Part shown: positions 40,512 through 52,583 of the stretch, piece by piece | Numbering within the stretch: position 1 is the first letter of the stretch | Layout of the letters: each line of letters starts with the position of its first letter | NCBI RefSeq assembly: GCF_031880315.1 | Contig: NZ_CP134771.1 | Span: forward strand, 3,034,001 to 3,098,000 | DNA: 64,000 nt | Source of the DNA: Pseudomonas baltica | GTDB lineage: Bacteria > Pseudomonadota > Gammaproteobacteria > Pseudomonadales > Pseudomonadaceae | Reading direction: 5' to 3' | Position numbers and translations under genes: made by a program | The notes under the pieces: generated by a model | What the model was told of the DNA's origin: nothing | Database searches by the model: none | Seen by the model: only the letters and a program-made list of their open reading frames with translations

Positions 40512-40671
40512 TGTATTTGTATCTCCCGATCCAGGGTCGTTAATCGTGCAAGCCTGCCGTATTGGCGGCTGCTGTTCAATATTCACATTGCAATGTTGCG
40601 GTTAACACCGTGCGGTCACCGCGCAGCGACGCTCGACCAGTAACGCTAGACCGCTGCCCACGGAGCTTTTT

Positions 40672-41031
40672 TCACTGAGCCTTGCAGCCCCGCCCAATCA
40701 GATCATTGGTAGCGACCCAATACACCAGGCCCTGATCATCCTTGACGTTGAACGCCAGCACACCATCGCTGAACATCTGGCCATCGGCGCCGGGCTCGGT
40801 CTTCAGGTGATAGACCTGATCCTTGCCACCCAGACTCACATCAACCTTGCTGCGGGCAGCATCGGTATAGTGCCAGAACACATCGAGCTGACTGTCACAC
40901 ACCCAATGGGTCGGCGCGGGCGTCGATACGGGCGCGGACGACGGCCACGAAGGCCACCACGACGTACTGCAACCTGCCAACAGGGTCATCCCCAGCACTG
41001 CACACATCGCCGGGGCGATAGATCCTTTCAT
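40672..41031 (-). CDS. MliC-like lipoprotein
   Basis: 119 residues from the ATG at 41031, preceded by GAGGAGT. A lipobox (LLAGC) places the lipidated Cys at residue 21. The mature part (THWVCDSQLDVFWHY..., VYHLKTEPGADGQMFSDGVLAF...) resembles the MliC inhibitor fold for C-type lysozyme with its two Cys residues. This is a weak-to-moderate family call. It is one of three lipoproteins lying between pgk and fba. Confidence 0.82.
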   Translation of the reverse strand: MKGSIAPAMCAVLGMTLLAGCSTSWWPSWPSSAPVSTPAPTHWVCDSQLDVFWHYTDAARSKVDVSLGGKDQVYHLKTEPGADGQMFSDGVLAFNVKDDQGLVYWVATNDLIGRGCKAQ

Positions 41032-41067
41032 TGCCACTCCTCGCGGGTAGCCACCGGACGGTGGCAC

Positions 41068-41280
41068 CTAGTTACAGTTCTGCTCCCTGCCGCCGGCTTC
41101 GCTCTGGACACCCGTGGCATTGGTCGCCACGCGCTGATCGTTCTGCGAGGTCGGTACCGTGACCGTCGCCGGGCTAAAGACTTCGCACGCACTTTTCGCG
41201 CCATTCGTCCCGGCGCATCCGGTCACCATCAGTACAGCCAACACCACACCACTTGCCAGCACACCAGTCGACGTCTTCAT
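41068..41280 (-). CDS. Small lipoprotein, function unknown
   Basis: 70 residues from the ATG at 41280 with GAGG upstream. Lipobox VTGC at Cys22. After it come about 48 mostly polar residues with three Cys and no recognised domain. It is probably outer-membrane anchored. It lies 36 bp before the MliC-like gene. Confidence 0.75.
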   Translation of the reverse strand: MKTSTGVLASGVVLAVLMVTGCAGTNGAKSACEVFSPATVTVPTSQNDQRVATNATGVQSEAGGREQNCN

Positions 41281-41355
41281 AACGATTGCCTCGTACACAT
41301 CCATGACGGGAAACAGCACCTGTAGGGTAGGACCGTATTCGCCGCCCGTGGTTGC

Positions 41356-41583
41356 CTAGTGACAGCCGTTACCGAGATCTTCGCTATTGTACTTCTCCAA
41401 CGCTTCGTTGCCTTGGCGCTTGCTGATCACCGGAGCGGTCTGCGCCTGCCATTCGGACTGCGCGCAGCCACCATGCGGCTTGGCCACTTCGGCCTTGGCG
41501 GGCGTTACGGCGTTATCGGCCGACGTGCTGGAGCAACCCGCCAGCAGCGCCATCAACATCACCGCCGGCAGGGTTTTGAACAT
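41356..41583 (-). CDS. Small lipoprotein, function unknown
   Basis: 75 residues from the ATG at 41583; AGGGG lies upstream. Lipobox LLAGC at Cys17, then SSTSADNAVTPAKAEVAKP, then a segment with two Cys and no recognised family. It follows pgk after 32 bp, so it probably shares its transcript. Confidence 0.75.
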   Translation of the reverse strand: MFKTLPAVMLMALLAGCSSTSADNAVTPAKAEVAKPHGGCAQSEWQAQTAPVISKRQGNEALEKYNSEDLGNGCH

Positions 41584-41615
41584 CGGGAGAGCCCCTGTTC
41601 CAATGTTCATGCCAA

Positions 41616-42779
41616 TCAGGACTTGGCGCGCTGTTCGAGCATTTCCACCGCAGGCAGCACCTTGCCTTCGACGAACTCGAGGAAAGCGCCGCCGCCGGTG
41701 GAGATGTACGAAATATCGCTGCCGATGCCGTACTTGTCGATCGCCGCCAAGGTGTCGCCACCGCCCGCGATGGAGAACGCCGAGCTCTCGGCGATGGCCT
41801 TGGCCAGCACCTTGGTACCGTTACCGAACTGGTCGAATTCGAATACGCCGACCGGGCCGTTCCACAGAATGGTTTTCGAGGTTTTCAGCAGCTGGGCGAA
41901 GTTTTCAGCAGTTTTCGGCCCGATATCCAGAATCATGTCATCGTCAGCGACATCGGCGATGTCCTTGACGGTGGCTTCGGCGTCTTCGGCGAACTGCTTC
42001 GCGACCACCACGTCAACGGGTAATGGCACGCTGACCTTGGCGGCGATGGCGCGAGCGGTGTCGAGCAGATCCGGTTCGTACAGCGACTTGCCCACATTGT
42101 GGCCCGCCGCGGCGAGGAAGGTGTTGGCGATGCCGCCACCGACGATCAACTGATCGCAAATGGTGCTCAGGCTATTGAGCACGTCGAGCTTGGTCGAGAC
42201 CTTGGAGCCCGCGACGATGGCAGCCATCGGCTTGGCCGGCGCACCCAGCGCCTTGCCCAGCGCTTCGAGCTCGGCAGCCAGCAACGGGCCAGCCGCTGCG
42301 ACCTTGGCGAACTTGGCCACGCCATGGGTCGAGCCCTCGGCGCGGTGGGCGGTGCCGAAGGCGTCCATCACGAACACGTCGCACAGGGCAGCGTATTGCT
42401 GGGCCAACTCGTCGGCGTTCTTTTTCTCGCCCTTGTTGAAGCGCACGTTCTCGAACAGCACCACGTCGCCAGGCTTGACGTCGACGCCGCCCAGGTAATC
42501 GGCCACCAGCGGCACGTCACGGCCCAACGCCTTGCTCAGGTACTCGGCCACCGGCTTGAGGCTGTTTTCGGCAGAGAACTCACCTTCGGTGGGACGCCCC
42601 AAGTGCGAGCAGACCATCACCGCGGCGCCTTTTTCCAGGGCCAGCTTGATGGTCGGCAGCGACGCGACGATGCGCGCATCACTGGTGACCTTGCCGTCCT
42701 TGACGGGCACGTTGAGATCTTCACGGATCAGTACGCGCTTACCTTGCAGATCGAGGTCGCTCATCTTCAACACGGTCAT
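41616..42779 (-). CDS. pgk: Phosphoglycerate kinase
   Basis: Reversible transfer of phosphate between 1,3-bisphosphoglycerate and ADP. The 387-residue protein is of normal length, with [17 protein letters not shown], the DAFGTAHR segment, GSKVSTKL and the C-terminal GGGDTLAAI nucleotide-binding loop. It follows epd after 12 bp, so it is cotranscribed. Confidence 0.98.
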   Translation of the reverse strand: MTVLKMSDLDLQGKRVLIREDLNVPVKDGKVTSDARIVASLPTIKLALEKGAAVMVCSHLGRPTEGEFSAENSLKPVAEYLSKALGRDVPLVADYLGGVDVKPGDVVLFENVRFNKGEKKNADELAQQYAALCDVFVMDAFGTAHRAEGSTHGVAKFAKVAAAGPLLAAELEALGKALGAPAKPMAAIVAGSKVSTKLDVLNSLSTICDQLIVGGGIANTFLAAAGHNVGKSLYEPDLLDTARAIAAKVSVPLPVDVVVAKQFAEDAEATVKDIADVADDDMILDIGPKTAENFAQLLKTSKTILWNGPVGVFEFDQFGNGTKVLAKAIAESSAFSIAGGGDTLAAIDKYGIGSDISYISTGGGAFLEFVEGKVLPAVEMLEQRAKS

Positions 42780-42791
42780 TGAGTCAGTCCT

Positions 42792-43850
42792 TCATGCCTT
42801 TGGAGATTGTTGGTTTATGACGTGCAGATAATGCTCTGCAACGTCGAGCATGCGATTGGCGAAACCCCATTCGTTGTCGAACCAGGCCAACAGATTGACC
42901 AACCGAGGCCCCGACACGCGGGTCTGGCTGGCATCGACGATGGCCGAGTGCGGATCATGGTTGAAATCACAACTGGCGTGGGGCAGCTCAGTGTAGGCCA
43001 GCAGCCCGTGCAGCGGGCCGCTGGTGGCGGCCTCGCGCAGGATCCGGTTGACCTCCACGGCGTCAGTGTCCCGAGCGGTCTGCAAGGTGATATCCAGGCA
43101 CGATACATTGACCGTCGGCACGCGCACTGCTTTGGCCTGAATTCGGCCAGCAAGTTCCGGAAGCAGGCGCTCGATACCGCGCGCCAGCCCAGTGGACACC
43201 GGGATTACCGACTGAAACGCCGAACGGGTGCGGCGCAGGTCTTCGTGATGGTAGGCGTCGATCACCGGCTGGTCGTTCATCGCCGAGTGGATGGTGGTGA
43301 TGGACACGTACTCCAGTCCCAGCGCCTGATCGAGCAGACGCAACAGCGGTACGCCGCAGTTGGTGGTGCACGAGGCGTTGCTCACCAGGCGCTCGGTGCC
43401 GGTCAGGCAAGCCTGGTTGACGCCGAACACCACGGTGGCGTCGACATCGGACTCGCTGGCCATGGGCTGGGAAAACAGCACTCGCGGAGCGCCGGCCTCA
43501 AGGAAGCGCTCGCCGTCTGCGCGGGTGTGATAGGCGCCAGAGCACTCGAGCACCAGATCGATACCCAGCGCGCGCCAGTCGATGCCTTCCGGAGTGGCGC
43601 TGCGCAGCACCTGAATGTTATCGCCATTGATTTGCAGACAATCGCCGTCGATCGCCACCTTGCCGGGGAAACGGCCGTGGGTGGAATCGAAGCGCGTCAG
43701 GTATTCGAGGCTGGCCATGTCGGCCAGGTCGTTGATTGCCACGACTTCGAAGCCCGCTTCGCTGCCGCGTTCGTACAGCGCTCGCAACACACAGCGGCCA
43801 ATGCGACCGTAACCGTTGAGAGCAACTTTGAAAGGGCGTGGCTGAGGCAT
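42792..43850 (-). CDS. epd: Erythrose-4-phosphate dehydrogenase
   Basis: NAD-dependent oxidation of erythrose 4-phosphate to 4-phosphoerythronate, feeding pyridoxal phosphate synthesis; GAPDH family. From the ATG at 43850 the 352 residues begin MPQPRPFKVALNGYGRIGR. The catalytic Cys is in SNASCTTNC. The open frame upstream of 43850 is REP sequence, so it is excluded. The tktA-epd-pgk-fba order is the Pseudomonas norm; a GAPDH role cannot be ruled out by sequence alone. Confidence 0.93.
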   Translation of the reverse strand: MPQPRPFKVALNGYGRIGRCVLRALYERGSEAGFEVVAINDLADMASLEYLTRFDSTHGRFPGKVAIDGDCLQINGDNIQVLRSATPEGIDWRALGIDLVLECSGAYHTRADGERFLEAGAPRVLFSQPMASESDVDATVVFGVNQACLTGTERLVSNASCTTNCGVPLLRLLDQALGLEYVSITTIHSAMNDQPVIDAYHHEDLRRTRSAFQSVIPVSTGLARGIERLLPELAGRIQAKAVRVPTVNVSCLDITLQTARDTDAVEVNRILREAATSGPLHGLLAYTELPHASCDFNHDPHSAIVDASQTRVSGPRLVNLLAWFDNEWGFANRMLDVAEHYLHVINQQSPKA

Positions 43851-43904
43851 GGTCGAGCTCGTATAGGAATTCGAGGGGGAGCTGGGTAGTGCGTTGTCAG
43901 TGCC

Positions 43905-43993
43905 GGCCTCTTCGCGAGCAAGCTTTGCTCCCACAGAGCCCGGCGATCCTGCGGCGTGCACCTGTAGGAGCAAAGCTTGCCCGCGAAGAGGCC
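43905..43993. repeat. REPIN
   Basis: GGCCTCTTCGCGAGCAAGC facing GCTTGCCCGCGAAGAGGCC, between tktA and epd. Confidence 0.8.
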
Positions 43994-44039
43994 CGAGAAG
44001 GCACCATCACCGGCAAGCCATACAGGCAAGCAACGACAA

Positions 44040-46037
44040 TCAGTCTTCCAGCAGTTCTTCAGCGGTACCCAGAATGTTCTCCAGGGTAAAGCCGAACTCT
44101 TCGAACAACGCTGGCGCCGGCGCCGATTCACCGTAGGTGGTCATGCCGATCACGCGACCTTCGAGGCCGACGTATTTGTACCAGTAGTCCGCATGTGCCG
44201 CTTCGATAGCGATCCGCGCGCTGACCTGCAATGGCAGCACCGCCTGTTTGTAGCCCGCGTCCTGTGCTTCGAACAGGCTGGTGCAAGGCATCGATACCAC
44301 ACGCACCTTGCGGCCTTGCTCGATCAGCTTGTCGTACGCCTGAACCGCCAGGCCCACTTCGGAACCGGTGGAGATCAGGATCAGCTCCGGCTCGCCTTCG
44401 CAATCCTTGAGCACGTAGCCGCCACGGCCGATGTCAGCGATCTGCGCGTCGGTACGCACCTGATGCTGCAGGTTCTGGCGCGAGAAGATCAGCGCCGAAG
44501 GGCCGTCCTTGCGCTCGATCGCGTGCTTCCAGGCCACGGCCGATTCGACCGCATCCGAAGGGCGCCAGGTGTCCAGATTCGGCGTGGTGCGCAGGCTGGT
44601 CAGCTGTTCGATCGGCTGGTGAGTCGGGCCGTCTTCGCCCAGGCCGATGGAGTCGTGGGTGTAGACGAAGATCACGCGCTTCTTCATCAGCGACGCCATG
44701 CGCACGGCGTTGCGGGCGTATTCCATGAACATCAGGAAGGTCGCGCCGTAAGGCACCAGGCCGCCGTGCAGGGCGACGCCGTTCATGATGGCGCTCATAC
44801 CGAACTCGCGCACACCGTAGTACATATAGTTGCCGCTGGCGTCTTCGGCCGAGACACCTTTGCAACCTTTCCACAGGGTCAGGTTGGAACCGGCCAGGTC
44901 AGCCGAACCGCCGAGGAACTCAGGCAGCAGCGGACCGAACGCGTTGAGGGTGTTCTGGCTGGCTTTACGGCTGGCGATGGTTTCGCCTTTGGCCGCGACT
45001 TCAGCGATATAGGCAGCGGATTTTTCAGCGAAATCGTCAGGCAGGTCGCCGGCCAGGCGGCGCACCAGCTCGTTGGCCAGCTCAGGGAATGCAGCGGAGT
45101 AGGCAGCGAAACGCTGGTCCCACTCGGCTTCGACGGCCAGGCCGGATTCCTTGGCGTTCCATTCGGCGTAGATATCCGCCGGGATTTCGAACGGGCCGTG
45201 GGTCCACTTCAGCGCTTCACGGGTCAGGGCGATTTCCGCGTCACCCAGCGGAGCGCCGTGGCAGTCTTCCTTGCCCTGCTTGTTCGGTGAACCGAAACCG
45301 ATGGTGGTCTTGCAGCAGATCAGGGTCGGCTGCTCGCTCTTGCGGGCGGTGTCGATAGCGGTCTTGATTTCTTCCGGGTCGTGACCGTCGACGTTGCGGA
45401 TTACCTGCCAGTTATAGGCTTCGAAACGCTTCGGGGTATCGTCGGTGAACCAGCCTTCGACTTCGCCGTCGATGGAGATACCGTTGTCGTCGTAGAAAGC
45501 GATCAGCTTGCCCAGGCCCAAGGTGCCGGCCAGGGAGGCGACTTCGTGGGAAATGCCTTCCATCATGCAGCCATCACCCAGGAACACATAGGTGTGGTGA
45601 TCGACGATGCTGTGCCCTGGGCGGTTGAACTGCGCGCCCATGACTTTTTCGGCCAGGGCGAAGCCCACGGCATTGGCCAGACCCTGACCCAGCGGGCCGG
45701 TAGTGGTCTCGACGCCTGGGGTGTAGCCGAACTCCGGGTGGCCCGGGGTACGGCTGTGCAACTGGCGGAAGTTCTTCAGGTCGTCGATCGACAGGTCGTA
45801 GCCGGTCAGGTGCAACAACGAGTAGATGAGCATCGAACCGTGGCCGTTGGAGAGAATGAAGCGGTCACGGTCAGCAAACGAGGGGTTCGCCGGGTTGTGC
45901 TTGAGATAGTCGCGCCACAGGACTTCGGCGATGTCGGCCATCCCCATCGGCGCACCGGGGTGGCCGCTGTTGGCTTTTTGCACGGCATCCATGCTGAGGG
46001 CACGAATGGCGTTGGCGCGCTCACGACGGCTGGGCAT
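44040..46037 (-). CDS. tktA: Transketolase
   Basis: Thiamine-diphosphate enzyme of the non-oxidative pentose phosphate pathway. The 665 residues start at the ATG at 46037 ([20 protein letters not shown]), with AGGAGA six bases upstream. The [10 protein letters not shown] segment, GDGCMMEGI thiamine-binding motif and [18 protein letters not shown] are intact. It heads the tktA-epd-pgk-lipoproteins-fba series and is divergent from the SahR-like regulator. Confidence 0.98.
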   Translation of the reverse strand: MPSRRERANAIRALSMDAVQKANSGHPGAPMGMADIAEVLWRDYLKHNPANPSFADRDRFILSNGHGSMLIYSLLHLTGYDLSIDDLKNFRQLHSRTPGHPEFGYTPGVETTTGPLGQGLANAVGFALAEKVMGAQFNRPGHSIVDHHTYVFLGDGCMMEGISHEVASLAGTLGLGKLIAFYDDNGISIDGEVEGWFTDDTPKRFEAYNWQVIRNVDGHDPEEIKTAIDTARKSEQPTLICCKTTIGFGSPNKQGKEDCHGAPLGDAEIALTREALKWTHGPFEIPADIYAEWNAKESGLAVEAEWDQRFAAYSAAFPELANELVRRLAGDLPDDFAEKSAAYIAEVAAKGETIASRKASQNTLNAFGPLLPEFLGGSADLAGSNLTLWKGCKGVSAEDASGNYMYYGVREFGMSAIMNGVALHGGLVPYGATFLMFMEYARNAVRMASLMKKRVIFVYTHDSIGLGEDGPTHQPIEQLTSLRTTPNLDTWRPSDAVESAVAWKHAIERKDGPSALIFSRQNLQHQVRTDAQIADIGRGGYVLKDCEGEPELILISTGSEVGLAVQAYDKLIEQGRKVRVVSMPCTSLFEAQDAGYKQAVLPLQVSARIAIEAAHADYWYKYVGLEGRVIGMTTYGESAPAPALFEEFGFTLENILGTAEELLED

Positions 46038-46180
46038 CGCTGATCTCCTAGGGTGTTGTAAGGAAGAACGAAAAAGAGCGCCATTTTCCCCTAGGCAGAG
46101 GCTGCGGGGCAATCGGAGATAACGATTCCCTTGGATTTTTTGCGGATTTACGCGGCGGGGGCCAGGGAACGCGACTGATC

Positions 46181-46210
46181 GGGCAATATCAAAACTTTTT
46201 GATATTGCCC
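46181..46210. promoter_or_regulatory. 30-bp palindromic operator upstream of sahR-like gene and metK
   Basis: GGGCAATATCAAAA-CT-TTTTGATATTGCCC: two perfect 14-bp arms around a 2-bp centre. It lies 37 bp before the ATG of the ArsR-methyltransferase gene in the tktA/regulator gap. A weak -35/-10 (TTGCGA-N17-TAGACT) abuts it at 46211-46239. I infer an autoregulatory binding site; hairpin function in RNA is less likely because no T-run follows. Confidence 0.8.
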
Positions 46211-46247
46211 TTGCGAGCCGCGCGACGCGACTCTAGACTGCGATCCC

Positions 46248-47243
46248 ATGAGCCTACAAATCCCCGCCCTTGGCCCCGAGCCCTTCGATGACCTGGCTGC
46301 CCTGTGCAAAGCCGGCAACGACCCCTTGCGGCTGAATGTCTTGCGGGCGCTGGCCTGTGATTCGTTCGGGGTACTGGAGCTGGCGCAGATTTTCGCCATC
46401 GGCCAGTCGGGCATGAGCCACCACCTCAAGGTGCTGGCCCAGGCCGACCTGGTGGCCACACGCCGCGAAGCCAATGCGATTTTCTACCGCCGCGCCCTGC
46501 CCGACCTCGCGGCCACTGGCGGGCGCATCCACGCGGCGCTCTTGATCGAGGTCGACGATCTCGACCTGCCCAGCGACGTCCAGGCGCGCATGGCCCTGGT
46601 CCAGCGCCAGCGCGCCACGGCCAGCAAAAACTTTTTCTCGCGCATGGAAGAAAAATTCCGTGCCCAGCAAGACCTTATCGCCGGCTTGCCGCAGTACCGC
46701 GACAGCCTGCTGGCGCTGCTCGACAAGCTCAACTTCGCACCCACTGCCAGCGCGCTGGAAGTCGGGCCGGGCGATGGCGGTTTCCTGCCCGAGCTGGCCA
46801 GCCGCTTCGCCCACGTCACCGCGTTGGACAACAGCGCCGAGATGCTCGAGCTGGCGCGCGAGGTCTGCACCCGCGAACACCTGAATAACGTTGAACTGCG
46901 CCTGGCGGATGCCTTGAGCGCACTGGCCCTCGCGGCCGACTGCGTGGTGCTGAACATGGTGCTGCACCATTTCAGCGACCCCGCCCACGCCTTCGTGCAA
47001 CTGAGCGAGCGCGTAAAACCCGGCGGTAGCTTGCTGGTAACCGAGTTGTGCAGCCACAACCAGGGATGGGCCAGGGAGGCCTGCGGTGATCTCTGGCTAG
47101 GGTTTGAACAGGAAGATCTGGCCCGTTGGGCCACCGCTGCGGGCCTCGTGCCCGGGGAAAGCCTCTATGTGGGCTTACGTAATGGTTTCCAGATCCAGGT
47201 CCGCCATTTTCAGCGACCGGCTGGCGACACTCACCATCGGTAA
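46248..47243 (+). CDS. ArsR-family regulator fused to SAM-methyltransferase domain (SahR-like)
   Basis: 331 residues: an ArsR-type winged helix at the N-terminus (about 15-95, recognition helix IGQSGMSHHLKVLAQADLV) and a class I methyltransferase fold from about residue 165 (ALEVGPGDGGFLPEL, VVLNMVLHHFSD). This architecture is that of SahR, known in proteobacteria as a SAH-responsive regulator of the methionine cycle. The position 18 bp before metK supports that assignment. No metal-binding Cys pairs are evident in the ArsR part. The ATG lacks a clear ribosome-binding site (see findings). Confidence 0.85.
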   Translation: MSLQIPALGPEPFDDLAALCKAGNDPLRLNVLRALACDSFGVLELAQIFAIGQSGMSHHLKVLAQADLVATRREANAIFYRRALPDLAATGGRIHAALLIEVDDLDLPSDVQARMALVQRQRATASKNFFSRMEEKFRAQQDLIAGLPQYRDSLLALLDKLNFAPTASALEVGPGDGGFLPELASRFAHVTALDNSAEMLELAREVCTREHLNNVELRLADALSALALAADCVVLNMVLHHFSDPAHAFVQLSERVKPGGSLLVTELCSHNQGWAREACGDLWLGFEQEDLARWATAAGLVPGESLYVGLRNGFQIQVRHFQRPAGDTHHR

Positions 47244-47261
47244 ATTCAGGAAATAGTCCAG

Positions 47262-48452
47262 ATGAGCGAATACTCCCTTTTCACCTCCGAGTCCGTGTCT
47301 GAAGGACATCCGGACAAGATCGCCGACCAGATTTCCGACGCGGTACTGGACGCCATCATCGCTGAAGACAAGTTTGCCCGGGTGGCCTGCGAAACCATGG
47401 TCAAGACCGGTGTCGCCATCATTGCCGGCGAAGTCAGCACCTCGGCCTGGGTCGACCTCGAAGACATCGTGCGCAACGTCATCATCGGCATCGGCTACAA
47501 CAGCTCCGACGTCGGCTTCGACGGCGCCACCTGCGCGGTGATGAACATCATCGGCAAACAGTCCATCGACATCGCCCAAGGCGTCGACCGCAGCCGCCCT
47601 GAAGACCAGGGCGCCGGCGACCAGGGCCTGATGTTCGGCTACGCCAGCAACGAAACCGACGTACTGATGCCCGCGCCGATCTGCTTCTCGCACCGTTTGG
47701 TCGAGCGCCAGGCCGAAGCCCGCAAGAGCGGCCTGCTGCCGTGGCTGCGCCCGGACGCGAAGTCCCAGGTCACCTGCCAGTACGAAGGCGGCAAGGTCGT
47801 CGGCATCGACGCCGTGGTGCTGTCGACCCAGCACAACCCGGACGTTTCCTACGCCGACCTGCGCGAAGGCGTCATGGAGCTGATCGTCAAGCACGTGCTG
47901 CCTGCCGAGCTGCTGCACAAGGACACCCAGTTCCACATCAACCCCACCGGCAACTTCATCATCGGTGGCCCGGTAGGCGACTGCGGCCTGACCGGTCGCA
48001 AGATCATCGTCGACAGCTATGGCGGCATGGCCCGTCACGGCGGCGGCGCGTTCTCGGGTAAAGATCCTTCCAAGGTCGACCGCTCGGCTGCTTACGCGGG
48101 TCGTTACGTAGCCAAGAACATCGTCGCCGCCGGCCTGGCCGAACGTTGCGAAATCCAGGTCTCCTACGCCATCGGCGTGGCCCAGCCGACCTCGATCTCG
48201 ATCAACACCTTCGGCACCGGCAAGATCAGCGACAGCAAGATCGTGCAACTGGTGCGCGAGCACTTCGATCTGCGTCCATATGCGATCACCACCATGTTGG
48301 ATCTGCTGCACCCGATGTATCAGGCAACCGCTGCATATGGCCACTTCGGGCGTACGCCGGTGGAGATGACCGTGGGTGATGACACGTTTACTGCGTTCAC
48401 TTGGGAGAAGACGGATCGCGCTGAAGCGCTGCGGGCTTCTGCTGGGTTGTAA
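47262..48452 (+). CDS. metK: S-adenosylmethionine synthase
   Basis: Makes SAM from methionine and ATP. 396 residues, normal length; [17 protein letters not shown] and [19 protein letters not shown] are present. It begins 18 bp after the regulator gene, so it is probably controlled by the upstream palindrome. GGAAATAG precedes the ATG. Confidence 0.98.
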   Translation: MSEYSLFTSESVSEGHPDKIADQISDAVLDAIIAEDKFARVACETMVKTGVAIIAGEVSTSAWVDLEDIVRNVIIGIGYNSSDVGFDGATCAVMNIIGKQSIDIAQGVDRSRPEDQGAGDQGLMFGYASNETDVLMPAPICFSHRLVERQAEARKSGLLPWLRPDAKSQVTCQYEGGKVVGIDAVVLSTQHNPDVSYADLREGVMELIVKHVLPAELLHKDTQFHINPTGNFIIGGPVGDCGLTGRKIIVDSYGGMARHGGGAFSGKDPSKVDRSAAYAGRYVAKNIVAAGLAERCEIQVSYAIGVAQPTSISINTFGTGKISDSKIVQLVREHFDLRPYAITTMLDLLHPMYQATAAYGHFGRTPVEMTVGDDTFTAFTWEKTDRAEALRASAGL

Positions 48453-48470
48453 GGGCAACGGTTGTCATTG

Positions 48471-48502
48471 AAGCCCCGACCGGCTTGATCCGGTCAGGGC
48501 TT
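48471..48502 (+). terminator. Terminator-like hairpin after metK
   Basis: 13-bp arms AAGCCCCGACCGG / CCGGTCAGGGCTT with one mismatch and a 6-base loop, starting 19 bp after the metK stop. No T-run follows, so this could be a Rho-dependent or RNA-stabilising hairpin. Confidence 0.55.
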
Positions 48503-48541
48503 AGTTCGCCCCGAGACCCGCGACTGATCAATCCAACGGGG

Positions 48542-50522
<1,981 letters not shown>

Positions 50523-50604
50523 GAAACGGCCTTTTCAGTCTTGTCCTAAAGACGACCAGTGCCTCATGGTCTTCAATAGGGACACTTTCACCCGAGGAAT
50601 CAAG

Positions 50605-50997
50605 ATGAAAACTCTGTCTTTTGTAGCACTGCTCGCCGCCTGTGGCCTGTTCACACCTCTCGCCCTGGCCGCCGATGCCACCGCGCTCAAAGGCTGCGAC
50701 GCCAAGAAAGCCAATCTGCAAACCCAGATCGACTACGCCAAGGCCCACAACAACAGTCATCAGCAAGCGGGCTTGCAGAAGGCGCTGGATGAAGTGAACG
50801 CACATTGCACAGACGCTTCGCTTCGTCAGGAGCGGGAGAAGAAGATCATCGAAGCCAAGCATGAAGTGGCCGAGCGGCAAGCCGATCTGGCAGAGGCCAA
50901 CAAGAAGGGCGATGCCGACAAGATCAGCAAGCGTCAGGCAAAGCTGGCTGAATCGCAGAAGGAGTTGCAGGACGCGATGAGCGAGCTGAACAAGTAA
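50605..50997 (+). CDS. DUF1090 periplasmic protein
   Basis: 130 residues from the ATG at 50605 (GAGGAAT upstream). A signal peptide ends at LALAADA; the mature part is a charged, Lys/Glu-rich helical segment with two Cys (GCDAKK, HCTDAS), the pattern of the DUF1090 family. The function is unknown. Confidence 0.88.
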   Translation: MKTLSFVALLAACGLFTPLALAADATALKGCDAKKANLQTQIDYAKAHNNSHQQAGLQKALDEVNAHCTDASLRQEREKKIIEAKHEVAERQADLAEANKKGDADKISKRQAKLAESQKELQDAMSELNK

Positions 50998-51017
50998 TCA
51001 GCGCTGATCTTGAGGCC

Positions 51018-51111
51018 GGCTTCGCCGCCGAACGCGCCCCCTTGCTCCCACAGACGCACGACTCAGCAACGGCCTGTACCTGTAGGAGCAAAGCTTGCTC
51101 GCGAAGACGCC
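51018..51111. repeat. Degenerate REPIN
   Basis: GGCTTCGCCGCCGAACGCGC at the left and GCAAAGCTTGCTCGCGAAGACGCC at the right (partial match to the main family), after the DUF1090 gene. Confidence 0.65.
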
Positions 51112-51130
51112 GGTACAGTCGACCGATCCA

Positions 51131-51517
51131 TCAGATCGAGACGAAGAAAAAGCTCACCACAATCCCCAACCCCACAAACCACACCAGCGAGCGCAGCGCC
51201 GGCAGATCAGCCAGATAGAAGATGATGTACAACAGCCGACTGGTGATATAAGCCACCGCCAGCACGTCCATAGTGGTTTGCGCGGCATTGCCGACGATAT
51301 CGGCAATGATCACCGCTGCGGCGAACGCTGGTATCGCTTCAAAGCTGTTGAGCTGGGCAGCGTGGGCTCGCTTGGGCAAGCCCTGCAGATTCTCGAGGAA
51401 TTTTCGCGGGTCGTGATTATTGCCCAGCTTGAATTTGCCACCGCCGTATTTGGCGATTCCCGAACAAACGATCGGCAACACAATCGCAATCAATACACAC
51501 CAGAAGGCGACAGTCAT
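51131..51517 (-). CDS. MAPEG-family membrane protein
   Basis: 128 residues with four hydrophobic helices; the MAPEG fold is suggested by ENLQGLPKRAHAAQLNSFE and the final FFFVSI. Members include microsomal glutathione transferase-like proteins; the substrate is unknown. It lies 28 bp after the EamA gene on the same strand. Confidence 0.85.
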   Translation of the reverse strand: MTVAFWCVLIAIVLPIVCSGIAKYGGGKFKLGNNHDPRKFLENLQGLPKRAHAAQLNSFEAIPAFAAAVIIADIVGNAAQTTMDVLAVAYITSRLLYIIFYLADLPALRSLVWFVGLGIVVSFFFVSI

Positions 51518-51545
51518 CGGGGTTTCCTTGTCTGTAGTTGGATAA

Positions 51546-52379
51546 TCAAAGCTTCATGACCAGCATGCCCGCCAGCACCAGAGCACAGGCCAAAAGGCGT
51601 GGCCCGCCGAAAGGTTCGCGCAAGTATCGCATGCCGAACAGCACCACCAGAATCACACTAACCTCACGCAAAGCCGCCGCTTCGGCTACCGACCCCAGCG
51701 CCATCGCCCACAACACCAGCGCATAGCTGGCCAGCACGCACAAACCCACGGCCAAGCCCAGACGCCACTGGGTCTGCCAGAAGCGCCGAAAAGCCGAGCG
51801 CCGCTGCACCACGGCAAACAGCGGAAACGGCCACGCACTGATCAAGGTCAGCCAGCCGAGGTAATCCAGGGTATGCCCCCAGCGGGCCAGCGCCTGGCCG
51901 TCGAGCCAAGTGTAACAACCGATGCTCAGGCCGATCAGCCCCACCACCGGCAGCAGCTTCCATGGCAAGCGAGCGCCACCGCCGCCCTGCCACAATAGCG
52001 CTGCCATGCCGCAGGGGATCAGCAATATACCGATCACCTGCCGATGCGTCAGCGGTTCGGCGGCGAACAGCAGGGTCAGCCCCAACACCACCACTGGTGA
52101 CAGTCCGCGCATCAACGGGTACACCAAGCCCAGGTCACCGACGCGATAAGCCTTGATCAATAGATAGCGGTAAAGCAGCTCGAAACCGGCCGATGCAAGC
52201 ATCCAGGGCCAGATCTCGGCGGGGGGGATGTGTACAAAGGGCATCAGCAACAATGCACAGACCAGCGCCACGGCATCCATGCTTGCAATCACCAGCACCC
52301 GTTCAGCACTGAACTTGACCAAGGTGTTCCATGTCGCATGAAGGACGGCGGCAATCAGTACAAGCGTTGTCGCGAGCAC
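51546..52379 (-). CDS. EamA/DMT-family transporter
   Basis: 277 residues from a GTG at 52379, chosen because AAGGA lies 7 nt upstream. About ten membrane helices in two EamA repeats (ends YLREPFGGPRLLACALVLAGMLVMKL, shortened here). Drug/metabolite transporter of unknown substrate. Divergent from the MFS gene, 204 bp away. Confidence 0.87.
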   Translation of the reverse strand: MLATTLVLIAAVLHATWNTLVKFSAERVLVIASMDAVALVCALLLMPFVHIPPAEIWPWMLASAGFELLYRYLLIKAYRVGDLGLVYPLMRGLSPVVVLGLTLLFAAEPLTHRQVIGILLIPCGMAALLWQGGGGARLPWKLLPVVGLIGLSIGCYTWLDGQALARWGHTLDYLGWLTLISAWPFPLFAVVQRRSAFRRFWQTQWRLGLAVGLCVLASYALVLWAMALGSVAEAAALREVSVILVVLFGMRYLREPFGGPRLLACALVLAGMLVMKL

Positions 52380-52583
52380 GCAATGTTCCTTGTTGTTGTG
52401 TGAGCGGATGAGGCGTTCCTGAGGTCGCCCCCTTTTACCGGCTCGATATACTAGGCCTTAATTCGTCACATTCAGAAGCGCTTCGCAACAATTCCAATAA
52501 GTCCTTCGCCCTCTTCGGGCCGTCGGCATGCGCACGCCTGATCGAACCGAGTTCGTTCGAACCAACCACAGGGATCACTCCGC

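Noticed and set aside
46181..46210. Palindrome before the regulator read as a terminator of tktA's neighbour
   Set aside because: No T-run follows either arm, and both flanking genes point away from it, so termination here would serve no gene.
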